NCBI GenBank assembly: GCA_964458605.1
Contig: CAYWLS010000021.1
Span: forward strand, 1-64,000
Direction: 5' to 3'
Source: JBBSNV01 sp964458605
GTDB lineage: Bacteria; Pseudomonadota; Alphaproteobacteria; Reyranellales; JAQSWP01
DNA: 64,000 nucleotides
The notes under the pieces were generated by a model. It saw only the letters and a program-made list of their open reading frames with translations, did not search any database and had not been told where the DNA came from. Positions 24,775 through 32,869 of this stretch are shown piece by piece. Position numbers and translations under genes: made by a program. How positions within the stretch are numbered: position 1 is the first letter of the stretch; each line of letters begins with the position of its first letter.

Positions 24775-24795
24775 CTGTCCACAAATTTATCCACA
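24775..24795 (+). promoter_or_regulatory. DnaA-box-like sequences
   Basis: TTATCCACA (24787-24795) is a perfect match to the DnaA box, and CTGTCCACA (24775-24783) is a two-mismatch copy 12 bp upstream. They lie between divergent genes. A single perfect box can occur by chance, and nothing else here suggests an origin. Confidence 0.35.
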
Positions 24796-24808
24796 CCGGG
24801 ACGCGCCC

Positions 24809-25285
24809 GTGAGCGACAGCCAGCCAAAGCCTTACCACGCGATCTTCATCTCCGACGTGCATCTGGGCGCGCGCGGCTGCCAGGCCGAGCTGCTGCTCGA
24901 CTTCCTGCGCCACCACGACAGCGACCATCTCTACCTGATCGGCGACATCGTCGACGGCTGGCGGCTGAAACGCAGTTGGTTCTGGCCGCAGGCGCATAAC
25001 GACGTGGTGCAGAAGATCCTGCGCAAGGCGCGCAAGGGCACGCGGGTGATCTACGTGCCGGGCAACCACGACGAGGCCGGCCGCGACTATTGCGGGCTGG
25101 ATTTGGGCGGCGTCCAGGTGATGCGCGAGGCGATCCACGCCGGCGCCGACGGCAGGCGCTACCTGGTATCCACGGCGACGAGTTCGACGGCGTGGTGAAA
25201 TACGCCAAGTGGCTCGCCCTGCTGGGCGACTGGGCCTACAACCTGGCGCTGCGGCTGAACACCGGGATCAATATCGCGCGCCGCG
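24809..25285 (+). pseudogene. LpxH-like UDP-2,3-diacylglucosamine diphosphatase, truncated and frameshifted
   Basis: N-terminal part of a calcineurin-like phosphoesterase related to LpxH, which hydrolyses UDP-2,3-diacylglucosamine in lipid A synthesis. From GTG 24809 it shows AIFISDVHLGARGCQAEL, LYLIGDIVDGWRLKRSWFW and VIYVPGNHDEAGRDY. At about 25168 one base is missing: the expected YLVIHGDEFDGVVKYAKWLA continues in the next frame (25172 onward), while the first frame stops at 25198. The second frame then reaches LALRLNT and breaks off where the glycosyltransferase sequence starts, so the last roughly 100 residues with the GHTH metal site are missing. Non-functional unless the sequence is wrong. 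Confidence 0.87.
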
Positions 25286-25851
25286 ACTGGTCGCGCGGCG
25301 TCGATCTGGCGCTGTTCCATCCAAGCCGCCGCGCCGAGCTCGACCTGCCGCGCCCGGTCTTCGCCTTTGTCGGCCGCCTGGCGGTGGAGAAGAACATCGC
25401 GGCTTTCCTGGCGCTCGACCTGCCCGGCAGCAAGATGGTGATCGGCTCCGGCCCGCAAGCCGAGGATCTGAAGCGCCGCTTCCCCGAAACCTTCTTCATG
25501 GGCGCGCAGCACGGCGCGGCGCTGGCCCGGCTGGTGGCCTCGGCCGACGTGTTCGTCTTCCCCAGCCGCACCGACACGTTCGGCCTGGCGCTGCTGGAGG
25601 CCATCGCCCGCGGCGTGCCGGTGGCGGCCTATCCGGTGCCCGGACCGATCGACGGGGTGGCCGACGCCAAAGCCGGCGTGCTGGACCGGGACCTCAGGGC
25701 CGCGGCACTCAAGGCGCTTACCCTGAAGGGCGCCGATGCCCGCGCCTATGCCGAACGATTCACCTGGCGGCGCACCGCCGAGCAGTTCCTGAGTTTCCTG
25801 GAGCAAATCAGCTTTTCACCGCATGGTTCGCGATGCGGCGAAAAGCCGTGA
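25286..25851 (+). pseudogene. C-terminal half of a GT4 glycosyltransferase, fused to the upstream remnant
   Basis: Roughly 185 residues corresponding to the nucleotide-sugar-binding half of a family 4 glycosyltransferase: WSRGVDLALFHPSRRAE, PRPVFAFVGRLAVEKNI, GSKMVIGSGPQAEDLK and the EX7E-like FPSRTDTFGLALLEAIARG. The acceptor-binding N-terminal domain is missing. The frame runs uninterrupted from the phosphoesterase remnant into this segment, so an in-frame deletion has joined two genes that are normally adjacent. The final 20 or so residues (SFSPHGSRCGEKP end) are encoded by the left palindrome at 25801, not by native sequence. Confidence 0.85.
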
Positions 25852-25859
25852 ATTTGCTC
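25801..25859. repeat. Large imperfect palindrome
   Basis: Left arm begins GAGCAAATCAGCTTTTCACC, and the right arm ends GGCGAAAAGCCGTGAATTTGCTC read in parts (25832-25859); the arms pair over more than 20 positions around a TTCG-like loop. It overlaps the last 50 bp of the glycosyltransferase remnant. Confidence 0.8.
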
Positions 25860-25868
25860 CGCACTTGA

Positions 25869-25946
25869 AGAACGGAGCGGATTCACAAGATCAGGCAAAG
25901 CGCCGCTGCGCTTTTGCCTGATCCTGATCCGCTCTGGCGCCGTTCA
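25869..25946. repeat. Second large palindrome, probable bidirectional terminator
   Basis: ATCAGGCAAAGCGC (25890-25903) pairs with GCGCTTTTGCCTGAT (25908-25922) with one bulge around a 4-nt loop. Outer arms GAACGG/AGCGGAT and ATCCGCT/CCGTTC extend the stem to 25869-25946. It separates the convergent remnant and M23 peptidase genes. The pairing with the palindrome 10 bp upstream suggests a dispersed intergenic repeat family. Confidence 0.78.
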
Positions 25947-25968
25947 ACGGGGCAACGCGCGCCGTGGC

Positions 25969-26811
25969 CTAATGGGTCTTGTTGTCGGCCGGCGGCGGCG
26001 CCGGCGCGACCGCCGGCATGGGCGGCACCATCAGCGCGGCATCGACCCGAATTTGGCCGACATTGAGCCCCCAATGCAGATGCGGCCCGGTGGCGCGGCC
26101 GGTGGCGCCGACCTGGCCGATCACCTGGCCCTGCTCGACCCGCTGGCCCAGCCGGACGGCAATGCTGGAGAGATGGGCGTAGGTCGAATTAACGCCCAGC
26201 CCGTGATCGATGATCACGGTGTTGCCGGTCAGATAGAGCTCCTCGGCCAGGATCACCACGCCGCCGACCGGCACGCGCACCGGCGACCCGGCGGGAGCGG
26301 CGATGTCGACGCCGAAATGCGGCGTCGAGGGCTGGCCGTTGAGGATGCGCTGGCTGCCATAGACGCCGCTGATCGGTCCCATCGCCGGCCAGATCCACGG
26401 CTTGGCGAAATCGGTGGTGGCGATCGAGGTCTTGCGCAGCGCGATCACCTTGGCGATCTCCGCCTTGATGCGCGCCAGGATGGCCGGCGGCGGATTGACC
26501 GTGGGTTCGGGCAAGCCGTCGACGCGCTGCACGACGAAATCGCGCCGGCTGATCGACAGGATGCGGCGATCCTGACTGCCGTCGGGTGCGGTCACCACCA
26601 AGGTCGCGGTGGACGGCGCCTCGCGGGCGAAGCCCAGCACGAAGATGCCGTCGGCCGCCACCGGCATCGAACTGCCCTCGAACTCGACCGTGCTGCCCGG
26701 CGCGGCATGGCCGATCGCCAGGCCGCCCTGGGTCAGGTTGCCCTCCAGCCGCAGCTCGGCGCCCCAGGCCATGCCCGGCAGCAGCAGCAACAGGAACAGC
26801 AGCCGCTTCAC
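25969..26811 (-). CDS. M23-family (LytM) peptidase
   Basis: 280-residue secreted zinc endopeptidase or derivative acting on peptidoglycan cross-links. It has a signal peptide (1-17, ending MAWG). An N-terminal beta domain (about 20-90) is followed by the LytM domain (about 150-265) with all zinc ligands: PHFGVDIAAPAGSPV (H and D) and GPHLHWGLNV (HxH), plus NSTYAHLSS. The Pro/Ala-rich tail PMPAVAPAPPPADNKTH is probably disordered. ATG 26811 overlaps the xseA stop by 4 nt, so the two are cotranslated, a linkage common in alphaproteobacteria. Confidence 0.94.
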   Translation of the reverse strand: MKRLLFLLLLLPGMAWGAELRLEGNLTQGGLAIGHAAPGSTVEFEGSSMPVAADGIFVLGFAREAPSTATLVVTAPDGSQDRRILSISRRDFVVQRVDGLPEPTVNPPPAILARIKAEIAKVIALRKTSIATTDFAKPWIWPAMGPISGVYGSQRILNGQPSTPHFGVDIAAPAGSPVRVPVGGVVILAEELYLTGNTVIIDHGLGVNSTYAHLSSIAVRLGQRVEQGQVIGQVGATGRATGPHLHWGLNVGQIRVDAALMVPPMPAVAPAPPPADNKTH

Positions 26812-28355
26812 AGCAGCGAACCCTGGTCGCCGCCGGATGAGCCGCCGGAAGGCTTGCGCGCCGCGCGGCGCGGCACTGCCTCGGGCTTGGCGGTGGGGAT
26901 ATGTGATTTGCCGGTCACGGTGGCGTCGACTTGGCCGTCGGCGAATTCGATCGACACATTGCCCTGCGCCGCTGTCGCCGACAGCACCGGCTCAGCCGCA
27001 GCATCGCGCACCAGGGCGAAGCCGCGTTCCAGCACCTTGCGGAAGGAATAGCTCTCCAGCAGCTTGGCCGCGCCGGCCAGCGACGTCTGGCGCCGCTCGA
27101 CCAGCGCCTGCAGGCATTTGCCCGACTGGCGTGCCAGCTCGGCCACCCGTTCTCCGCCGCTGGCGATGCCTTGGCGCACGCGGTCGCTGTAGCGATGCCA
27201 GCCGGCCTGCAAGGCGCGCGTCTCCGACAGCAGAAGCTGCGCCTTGGCCTCGATCTGGACGGCGGGACTGCGCAGCCGGGCCGCCGCCTGGGCCACGACG
27301 GCCTGGCGCAGTTCCACCAGTCGCCGGCCGCTTTGCATCAGCCGCTCGGCGCGATCGTCCAGCCGCTGGCCGCGCTCCTCGATCAGCGCGATCGGGCGGG
27401 GCAGGCCGCGCTCGGCCGCCAGCAGCCGGGTACGGTCCTGCTGCAGGCCGCGATTGACCGCATTTACCAGCCTGACGCCGTGCTGCAGGGTCTGGCCCAG
27501 CAATTCGGCGCGCACCGGCACCGCCATCTCGGCGGCGGCGCTCGGCGTCGGCGCCCGGCGGTCGGAGACGTGATCGATCAGCGTGGTGTCGGTCTCGTGG
27601 CCCACGGCAGAGATCAGCGGGATGATGGAAGCCGCGGCGGCGCGCACCACGATCTCCTCGTTGAAGGCCCACAGATCCTCCAGGCTGCCGCCGCCCCTCG
27701 CCACGATCAGCACGTCGGGCCGCGGCACGGCGCCGCCCTGCGCCAGCCGGTTGAAGCCGGCGATGGCCGCGGCCACCTCGGCGGCGGCGCGCTCGCCCTG
27801 CACCGCCACCGGCCACAGCAGCACATGGCGCGGGAAGCGATCGGCCAGGCGATGCAGGATGTCGCGGATCACCGCGCCGCTGGGCGAGGTCACCACGCCG
27901 ATCACCTCGGGCAGGTAGGGCAGCGCCCGCTTGCGCTCGGCATCGAACAGGCCCTCGGCCGCCAGCTTCTTGCGCCGCTCCTCCAGCAGCTTGAGCAGCG
28001 CGCCCTGGCCCGCCAGTTCCAGCGATTCGATCACGATCTGGTAGCGCGAGGAGCCGGCATAGGTGGTGATGCGCCCGGTGGCGATCACTTCCAGCCCTTC
28101 CTCGGGCCGCACCGCCAGCCGCGCCAACCCGCCCTTCCAGCACACCGCGTCCAGCACCGCGGCATCGTCCTTGAGCCGGAAATAGCAATGGCCCGAGCGC
28201 GGAAAGGAAGGCTGCGAGATCTCGCCGCGCACCCGCACGCGCGGGAAGGCGCTTTCGACCTCCCGCTTCAGGGCCACGGAGATTTCGCTGACGGAATATT
28301 CCGGCAGGTTGTGCGCCACGGCGTCGGGCGCGGCGGTGGAGAAGATGTCGCTCAT
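26808..28355 (-). CDS. xseA: Exodeoxyribonuclease VII large subunit
   Basis: Catalytic subunit of exonuclease VII, which degrades single-stranded DNA to oligonucleotides. The 515-residue product has the N-terminal OB domain (EYSVSEISVALKREVESAFP, then VRVRGEISQPSFPRSGHCYF) and the catalytic block GVVTSPSGAVIRDILHRLADRFP, RPDVLIVARGGGSLEDLWAF, ISAVGHETDTTLIDHVSDRR and APTPSAAAE. A long coiled-coil region covers about 290-430. The last roughly 40 residues (AKPEAVPRRAARKPSGGSSG) are a basic low-complexity tail. The small subunit xseB is not in the window. The gene is separated from purD by a toxin-antitoxin pair. Confidence 0.97.
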   Translation of the reverse strand: MSDIFSTAAPDAVAHNLPEYSVSEISVALKREVESAFPRVRVRGEISQPSFPRSGHCYFRLKDDAAVLDAVCWKGGLARLAVRPEEGLEVIATGRITTYAGSSRYQIVIESLELAGQGALLKLLEERRKKLAAEGLFDAERKRALPYLPEVIGVVTSPSGAVIRDILHRLADRFPRHVLLWPVAVQGERAAAEVAAAIAGFNRLAQGGAVPRPDVLIVARGGGSLEDLWAFNEEIVVRAAAASIIPLISAVGHETDTTLIDHVSDRRAPTPSAAAEMAVPVRAELLGQTLQHGVRLVNAVNRGLQQDRTRLLAAERGLPRPIALIEERGQRLDDRAERLMQSGRRLVELRQAVVAQAAARLRSPAVQIEAKAQLLLSETRALQAGWHRYSDRVRQGIASGGERVAELARQSGKCLQALVERRQTSLAGAAKLLESYSFRKVLERGFALVRDAAAEPVLSATAAQGNVSIEFADGQVDATVTGKSHIPTAKPEAVPRRAARKPSGGSSGGDQGSLL

Positions 28356-28363
28356 GACCTATT

Positions 28364-28768
28364 CTAACGCGCGGCGTCCTGGCGTTCGAGCGCGCCTTCC
28401 CATGTCAGGATGCGCTCGTCGGCCGTGATCAGCGTCCCTTCTTCGTCGATCGCGGTCGCGACAATGAACCGATCGGCCGGATCGCCATGGAACGGCATCA
28501 GCGAAACCGACTCGATAGCGAGAAAGCCGTCGAGCGGTACTTCGCGGATTCCCAGACGAAGCACCGCCTGCCGCCAGGCCAGAAGCGAGTCGTTGAGTTG
28601 CACCCGGCCCGTGTTGACCAGCAGGGCCGTTTCCCAGAACGACACGGCCGAAACCGCGAGCGCCTGTTCGGCGCGCGCCCGTTCGATCAACCGCTTGCTG
28701 ACCTTGCCCAGGCGCTCGGGCTCGAAGGACAGCCATAGCAGCGCATGGGTGTCGAGCAGGACCGTCAT
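28364..28768 (-). CDS. vapC: PIN-domain toxin (VapC type)
   Basis: 134-residue PIN-domain ribonuclease, toxin of a type II toxin-antitoxin pair. The acidic residues of the active site are in VLLDTHALLWLSFE (Asp6), VSFWETALLVNTGRV (Glu46 region), HGDPADRFIVATAI and LITADERILTWEG. Start ATG 28768 overlaps the antitoxin stop by 4 nt (ATGA), which couples translation. It ends 8 bp from the xseA start. GC content looks slightly below that of its neighbours. All catalytic positions are present, so the toxin is predicted to be active. Confidence 0.93.
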   Translation of the reverse strand: MTVLLDTHALLWLSFEPERLGKVSKRLIERARAEQALAVSAVSFWETALLVNTGRVQLNDSLLAWRQAVLRLGIREVPLDGFLAIESVSLMPFHGDPADRFIVATAIDEEGTLITADERILTWEGALERQDAAR

Positions 28769-29004
28769 TCCTTCATCGCCTCCCACTCGATATCGAGCGG
28801 CGAGACGATGTCGCCGGTGATGCGACCCATGCCCTTCAGCGCACCGAACAGCGACTTGGGCTTCGGCAGCGTTCCGGCCGGCACCAGCTTGGCCACCGGC
28901 TTGCCGTGCTTGGTCACGATCACCGGCTCGCCCGAGGCCGCCACCTCGTCCATCAGCTGCAGGCATTTGGCCTTGAATTCGGAGGCCTTCACTGTTTTGC
29001 TCAT
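28765..29004 (-). CDS. Phd/YefM-type antitoxin
   Basis: 79-residue antitoxin partner of the PIN toxin. The N terminus VKASEFKAKCLQLMDEVAAS and PVIVTKHGKPVAKLVPAG is the Phd/YefM DNA-binding fold. The acidic C terminus (ITGDIVSPLDIEWEAMKE) is the expected toxin-neutralising tail. ATG 29004 is chosen because an in-frame ATG at 29046 would place the operator palindrome inside the gene (MTIVNDHGHIGICAM). The antitoxin likely represses its own operon through the palindrome at 29019-29047. Confidence 0.9.
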   Translation of the reverse strand: MSKTVKASEFKAKCLQLMDEVAASGEPVIVTKHGKPVAKLVPAGTLPKPKSLFGALKGMGRITGDIVSPLDIEWEAMKE

Positions 29005-29018
29005 GGCGCAAATCCCAA

Positions 29019-29047
29019 TATGACCATGGTCATTGACTATGGTCATA
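29019..29047. promoter_or_regulatory. Toxin-antitoxin operator palindromes
   Basis: TATGACCAT (29019-29027) and ATGGTCATA (29039-29047) form a 9-bp inverted repeat with an 11-bp spacer, and TGACCATGGTCA (29021-29032) is itself a perfect 12-bp palindrome. Two overlapping symmetric sites 15 bp before the antitoxin ATG fit autorepression. The minus strand reads TAATAT at 29050-29045, a possible -10. The site also lies 40 bp before purD. Confidence 0.75.
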
Positions 29048-29087
29048 TTAGCATCGGACGGTACGGATTCAAGCTGGAGCGGCGCGC

Positions 29088-30365
29088 ATGAAAATCCTTC
29101 TGATCGGCAGCGGCGGACGCGAGCACGCGCTGGCCTGGGCTATCACCGCCTCGCCGCTCTGCGATGACCTGATCTGCGCCCCCGGCAATGCCGGCATCGC
29201 CGAACTGGCCGAGTGCGTGGCCGTGGGCGTCGAGGACATCGCCGGGCTGGTCAAGCTGGCGCAGGACCGGCAGATCGACTTCGTGGTGGTCGGACCGGAG
29301 GGTCCGCTGGTGGCCGGGCTGGCCGATGCCTTGCGCCAGCATGGCATCAAGACCTTCGGGCCTTCGGCCCTGGCGGCACGGCTGGAAGGCTCCAAGGGCT
29401 TCACCAAGGACATCTGCGCCAAATACGGCATCCCGACCGGCGCCTACGAAAAATTCACCGCGCTGCAGCCGGCGCTCGACTACCTGCACCGGCAGGGCGC
29501 GCCGATCGTGGTCAAAGCCGACGGGCTGGCGGCCGGCAAAGGCGTCACCGTGGCGATGAAGCTGGAGGAAGCCGAAGCCGCGCTGCGCGCCTGCTTCGAC
29601 GGGCAATTCGGCCAGGCCGGCGCCAGCGTGGTGATCGAGGAATTCCTCGACGGCGAGGAAGCCTCGTTCTTCGCCCTGTGCGATGGCACCCATGCCTTGC
29701 CGCTGGCCGCGGCTCAGGACCATAAGCGCGTCGGCGACGGCGACACCGGGCCCAATACCGGCGGCATGGGCTCTTATTCGCCGGCGCCGATCCTCGACGA
29801 GGCGATGGCCCAGCGCGTCATGGCGGAGATCGTGCTGCCCACACTCAGGGGCATGGAGCAGGAAGGCTGCCCGTTCCAGGGCGTGCTGTTCGCCGGGCTG
29901 ATGATCGGCCAGGACGGGCCCAAGCTGATCGAATACAACGTGCGCTTCGGCGATCCGGAGTGCCAGTCGCTGATGCTGCGGCTGAAATCGGATCTGCTGA
30001 CGGCGCTGATCGCCTCGGCCGACGGGGCGCTGAAGGATTTCGACCTGCGCTGGCGCGAGGACAGCGCCATCACCGTGGTAATGGCGGCCAGCGGCTATCC
30101 CGGCGACTACCGCAAGGACACCGAGATCAAGGGCATCGAGCGCGCTTCCGAGGTACCGGGCGTTACCATCTTCCACGCCGGCACCAAACGCGCCGCCGAC
30201 GGCCGGCTGCTGGCCAATGGCGGGCGGGTGCTCAATGTCAGCGCGCTGGGCAAGGATATCACCGAGGCGCGGGCACGCGCCTACCAGGCGGTCGACCGCA
30301 TCGACTGGCCCGAGGGCTTCTGCCGCCGCGATATCGGCTGGCGCGCCCTCGCATCGCGAAAATAG
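29088..30365 (+). CDS. purD: Phosphoribosylamine-glycine ligase
   Basis: ATP-grasp ligase making glycinamide ribonucleotide in de novo purine synthesis. The 425-residue product is of standard length. N-terminal MKILLIGSGGREHALAWAI, VVGPEGPLVAGLADALRQHG and GPSALAARLEGSKGFTKDI match the family. ATP-grasp blocks are PIVVKADGLAAGKGVTVAM, EASFFALCDGTHALPLAAAQ and GPNTGGMGSYSPAP, and IEYNVRFGDPECQ holds the metal ligands. ATG 29088 is the only good start. It diverges from xseA, a widely shared alphaproteobacterial arrangement, here interrupted by the toxin-antitoxin genes. Confidence 0.98.
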   Translation: MKILLIGSGGREHALAWAITASPLCDDLICAPGNAGIAELAECVAVGVEDIAGLVKLAQDRQIDFVVVGPEGPLVAGLADALRQHGIKTFGPSALAARLEGSKGFTKDICAKYGIPTGAYEKFTALQPALDYLHRQGAPIVVKADGLAAGKGVTVAMKLEEAEAALRACFDGQFGQAGASVVIEEFLDGEEASFFALCDGTHALPLAAAQDHKRVGDGDTGPNTGGMGSYSPAPILDEAMAQRVMAEIVLPTLRGMEQEGCPFQGVLFAGLMIGQDGPKLIEYNVRFGDPECQSLMLRLKSDLLTALIASADGALKDFDLRWREDSAITVVMAASGYPGDYRKDTEIKGIERASEVPGVTIFHAGTKRAADGRLLANGGRVLNVSALGKDITEARARAYQAVDRIDWPEGFCRRDIGWRALASRK

Positions 30366-30445
30366 ACCCGCTCTTAGGGCAACGCGGCCCGGCGCGGGGC
30401 GGGCTTGTCCCTGCCGACAGAGCGCGCGACACTGGGTGCCTGCCG

Positions 30446-31546
30446 ATGGACACGCTCGCCGCCACGCCGCTTTCCTTTCCGCATGCCGCCCCGCCGCCCG
30501 GCGGCGAGTTGCTGCGCGTGGCGCCAGGCATCCACTGGCTGCGCATGCCCCTGCCGTTCCGGCTCGACCACATCAATCTGTGGCTGGTCGAGGATGGCGA
30601 AGGCTTCTGCGCCATCGATACCGGCATCCACATGTCCAAGACGCGCGAGCTGTGGGAGCAGATCGCTGCCCGGCACCTGAAGTCGCGGCCGATCACTCGG
30701 GTGCTGGTCACGCACATGCATCCCGACCATGTCGGCACGGCCGGCTGGCTATGCGAGAAATGGCGCGCCCCGCTCTACATGTCGCTGGGCGAATACCACT
30801 CGGTACAGAACACCTTGCACGGCTTCGGCGATCGCGAAGACGAATCGCGCCGCGTCTTCTACCTGTCCAACGGCATTCCCGAATCCGGCGTCGACCTGTT
30901 CCAGCGCCATCGCGGCGGCTACAACCAGGTGGTGTCGGGCGTGCCGCCGGAATTCGTGCGCCTGATGGAAGGCGTCGAGATATCGATCGGCGGCCGCCAG
31001 TGGCGCCCGATCATGGGCTACGGCCATTCGCCCGAGCATGTCGCGCTCTATTGCGAAGACCTCAAGGCGCTGATCGCCGGCGACCAGATCCTGCCCAAGA
31101 TCACCACCAACGTCTCGGTGTGGCCGATCGAGCCGCTGGCCGACAGCCTGAGCTGGTTCATCGCCTCGACCCGCAAGATGTACGCGCTGTCGCCCGACAC
31201 GCTGGTCCTGCCCTCGCACGGCCTGCCGTTCCTCGGCCTACACGCGCGCGCCGACCAGTTGCTGGCGCATCACGACGAGCGGCTCGATGCGCTGCGCGCC
31301 TTCTGCGCCACGCCGCAGGGCTGCACCGGCGTGGAAAGCGTACCCGCGCTGTTCCCCGGCAAGGAGCTGGACGACCACCAGTTCGTGTTCGCGCTGGGCG
31401 AGACCCTGGCCCATCTGCATTGCCTGGAGAGCCGCCGGCTGGTCGAGCGCGTGACCGACGCCCGAGGCGTGCATCGTTTCCGCACCCTGGGCGAAGCGCC
31501 CGCACCCAAGCCGTTGCACGACGTCGACGAGCCGGAAGTCGTCTGA
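30446..31546 (+). CDS. Metallo-beta-lactamase-fold hydrolase
   Basis: 366-residue MBL-fold protein. The zinc motif THMHPDHVGTAGWL is near residue 92, with GYGHSPEHVALYCEDLKALI and AGDQILPKITTNVSVWP supplying the later His and Asp ligands, and LPSHGLPFLGLHARAD the final one. A winged-helix-like C-terminal region (about 290-350, HLHCLESRRLVERVTDARG) is typical of the LACTB2/glyoxalase-II-like branch. Substrate unknown. ATG 30446 is used; a longer open frame upstream overlaps purD. It lies 80 bp downstream of purD. Confidence 0.88.
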   Translation: MDTLAATPLSFPHAAPPPGGELLRVAPGIHWLRMPLPFRLDHINLWLVEDGEGFCAIDTGIHMSKTRELWEQIAARHLKSRPITRVLVTHMHPDHVGTAGWLCEKWRAPLYMSLGEYHSVQNTLHGFGDREDESRRVFYLSNGIPESGVDLFQRHRGGYNQVVSGVPPEFVRLMEGVEISIGGRQWRPIMGYGHSPEHVALYCEDLKALIAGDQILPKITTNVSVWPIEPLADSLSWFIASTRKMYALSPDTLVLPSHGLPFLGLHARADQLLAHHDERLDALRAFCATPQGCTGVESVPALFPGKELDDHQFVFALGETLAHLHCLESRRLVERVTDARGVHRFRTLGEAPAPKPLHDVDEPEVV

Positions 31547-31707
31547 GACGTCGTCTGAAGCGCAGGCCGCACGCCAGAACTGCACGTCCGCCCGGCTGCC
31601 GTCCCTCAATCGTCCGATTTGACGTCGACGAAACCTTCGCCGGTGCCGCTGGCATCGGGCGCCGCATGCGTGCGTTATATGGCGTAGCGACAGTTGGAGG
31701 TGGGAAC

Positions 31708-32145
31708 ATGGCGCTCAAGCGGATGGACAATGTCGGAATCGTCGTCGAAGACCTCGACGGTGCTGTCGATTTCTTCCGCGAACTCGGCCTCGAACTCGAA
31801 GGACGGGCAACGATCGAAGGCGAATGGGCCGGCCGCGTCACCGGCCTGGGCGAGCAGCATGTCGAGATCGCCATGATGCGCACGCCGGACGGCCACAGCC
31901 GCATCGAGCTCTCGCGCTTCCTCAGCCCGCCGGTCGTCGCCGATCACCGCAACGCCCCGGTCAATGCCCTGGGCTATCTGCGGGTCATGTTCGCCGTGGA
32001 CGACATCGACGAGACCTTTGCACGGCTCCACGCGCACGGCGCGCAGCTCGTCGGCGAAATGGTCCGGTACCAGGACGCCTATATGCTCTGCTACATCCGC
32101 GGGCCCGAAGGCATTCTCATCGGCCTGGCCCAGCAACTGGGTTGA
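31708..32145 (+). CDS. VOC (glyoxalase/bleomycin resistance) family protein
   Basis: 145-residue protein with two beta-alpha-beta-beta-beta modules. MALKRMDNVGIVVEDLDGAV opens the first, with ARVTGLGEQHVEIAMMRTP-like strands, and GYLRVMFAVDDIDETFARLH opens the second. Metal-site candidates are the His in HVEIAM, the Glu in SRIELSRF and the Glu in GPEGILIGLAQQ. These enzymes catalyse varied metal-dependent isomerisation or oxygenation; the substrate is not deducible. ATG 31708 has GGAGGTGG upstream. It stands alone between the MBL-fold gene and the queuosine operon. Confidence 0.87.
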   Translation: MALKRMDNVGIVVEDLDGAVDFFRELGLELEGRATIEGEWAGRVTGLGEQHVEIAMMRTPDGHSRIELSRFLSPPVVADHRNAPVNALGYLRVMFAVDDIDETFARLHAHGAQLVGEMVRYQDAYMLCYIRGPEGILIGLAQQLG

Positions 32146-32253
32146 GCCCGACAAAGCCGCCTGTTCAAGACGATCGAAATCCGCTACAAACCGCGCCGCG
32201 TCGCCCGTCCGGCCTGTGCTGCCGATGCGGGTCAAGCCGATCCGGAGGTCGAC

Positions 32254-32865
32254 ATGAACGCAAATCGACAGCCCGCGCCCCCGGCGCGCGGCCAGACTGG
32301 CCGCTATGTGGCGCGCGGCACGGCGCTGGGCGTGCTGGCCATGGTCGCCGTGGTGGCGGCCAGCAACTACCTGGTGCAGTTCCCGGTTACCGTCTTTCCG
32401 CCCGCCTGGCAGGCCGAGCGCTGGCTGACCTGGGGCGCCCTCACCTACCCCGCCGCCTTCTTCGTCACCGACCTGGCCAACCGCGCTTTCGGCCCCGGCC
32501 GGGCGCGGCAGATCGTCTATGCCGGCTTCGCCGCCGGCGTGGCGCTGTCGATCTATCTGGCGACCTGGCGCATCGCCCTGGCCTCGGGTGCCGCCTTCCT
32601 GGTCGGGCAATTGCTCGACATCACCGTGTTCAACCGGCTGCGCCGGCAGAGCTGGTGGAAGGCGCCGTTCCTGGGCTCGGCTATGGGCTCGGTGATCGAC
32701 ACCGCGCTGTTCTTCAGCCTGGCCTTCGCCGGCACCCAGGTGCCATGGGTCAGCCTGGCCCAGGGCGATCTGCTGGTGAAGCTGGCGCTGGCGCTGCTGT
32801 TCCTGGCGCCGTTCCGCGCCCTGATGAACAGCATCGTGCCGCTGCCGCAGGTCCAGGCCAGCTAG
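32254..32865 (+). CDS. yhhQ: Queuosine precursor transporter (QPTR/YhhQ family)
   Basis: 203-residue integral membrane protein of the VUT/DUF165 family, which imports queuosine precursors (preQ0/preQ1). About six helices; characteristic segments are ASNYLVQFPVTVF, TWGALTYPAAFFVTDLANRA and FLVGQLLDITVFNRLRRQSW, then GSAMGSVIDTALFF, the family signature regions. It is the first gene of a tight set with queA starting 4 bp after its stop, which strongly supports the queuosine assignment over the other VUT annotations. ATG 32254 is preceded by CGGAGGTCGAC, a good Shine-Dalgarno. Confidence 0.93.
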   Translation: MNANRQPAPPARGQTGRYVARGTALGVLAMVAVVAASNYLVQFPVTVFPPAWQAERWLTWGALTYPAAFFVTDLANRAFGPGRARQIVYAGFAAGVALSIYLATWRIALASGAAFLVGQLLDITVFNRLRRQSWWKAPFLGSAMGSVIDTALFFSLAFAGTQVPWVSLAQGDLLVKLALALLFLAPFRALMNSIVPLPQVQAS

Positions 32866-32869
32866 ACTC

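Noticed and set aside
32146..32253. preQ1 riboswitch upstream of the queuosine operon
   Set aside because: I found no H-type pseudoknot signature or A-rich tail in these 108 bp; a covariance search would be decisive.
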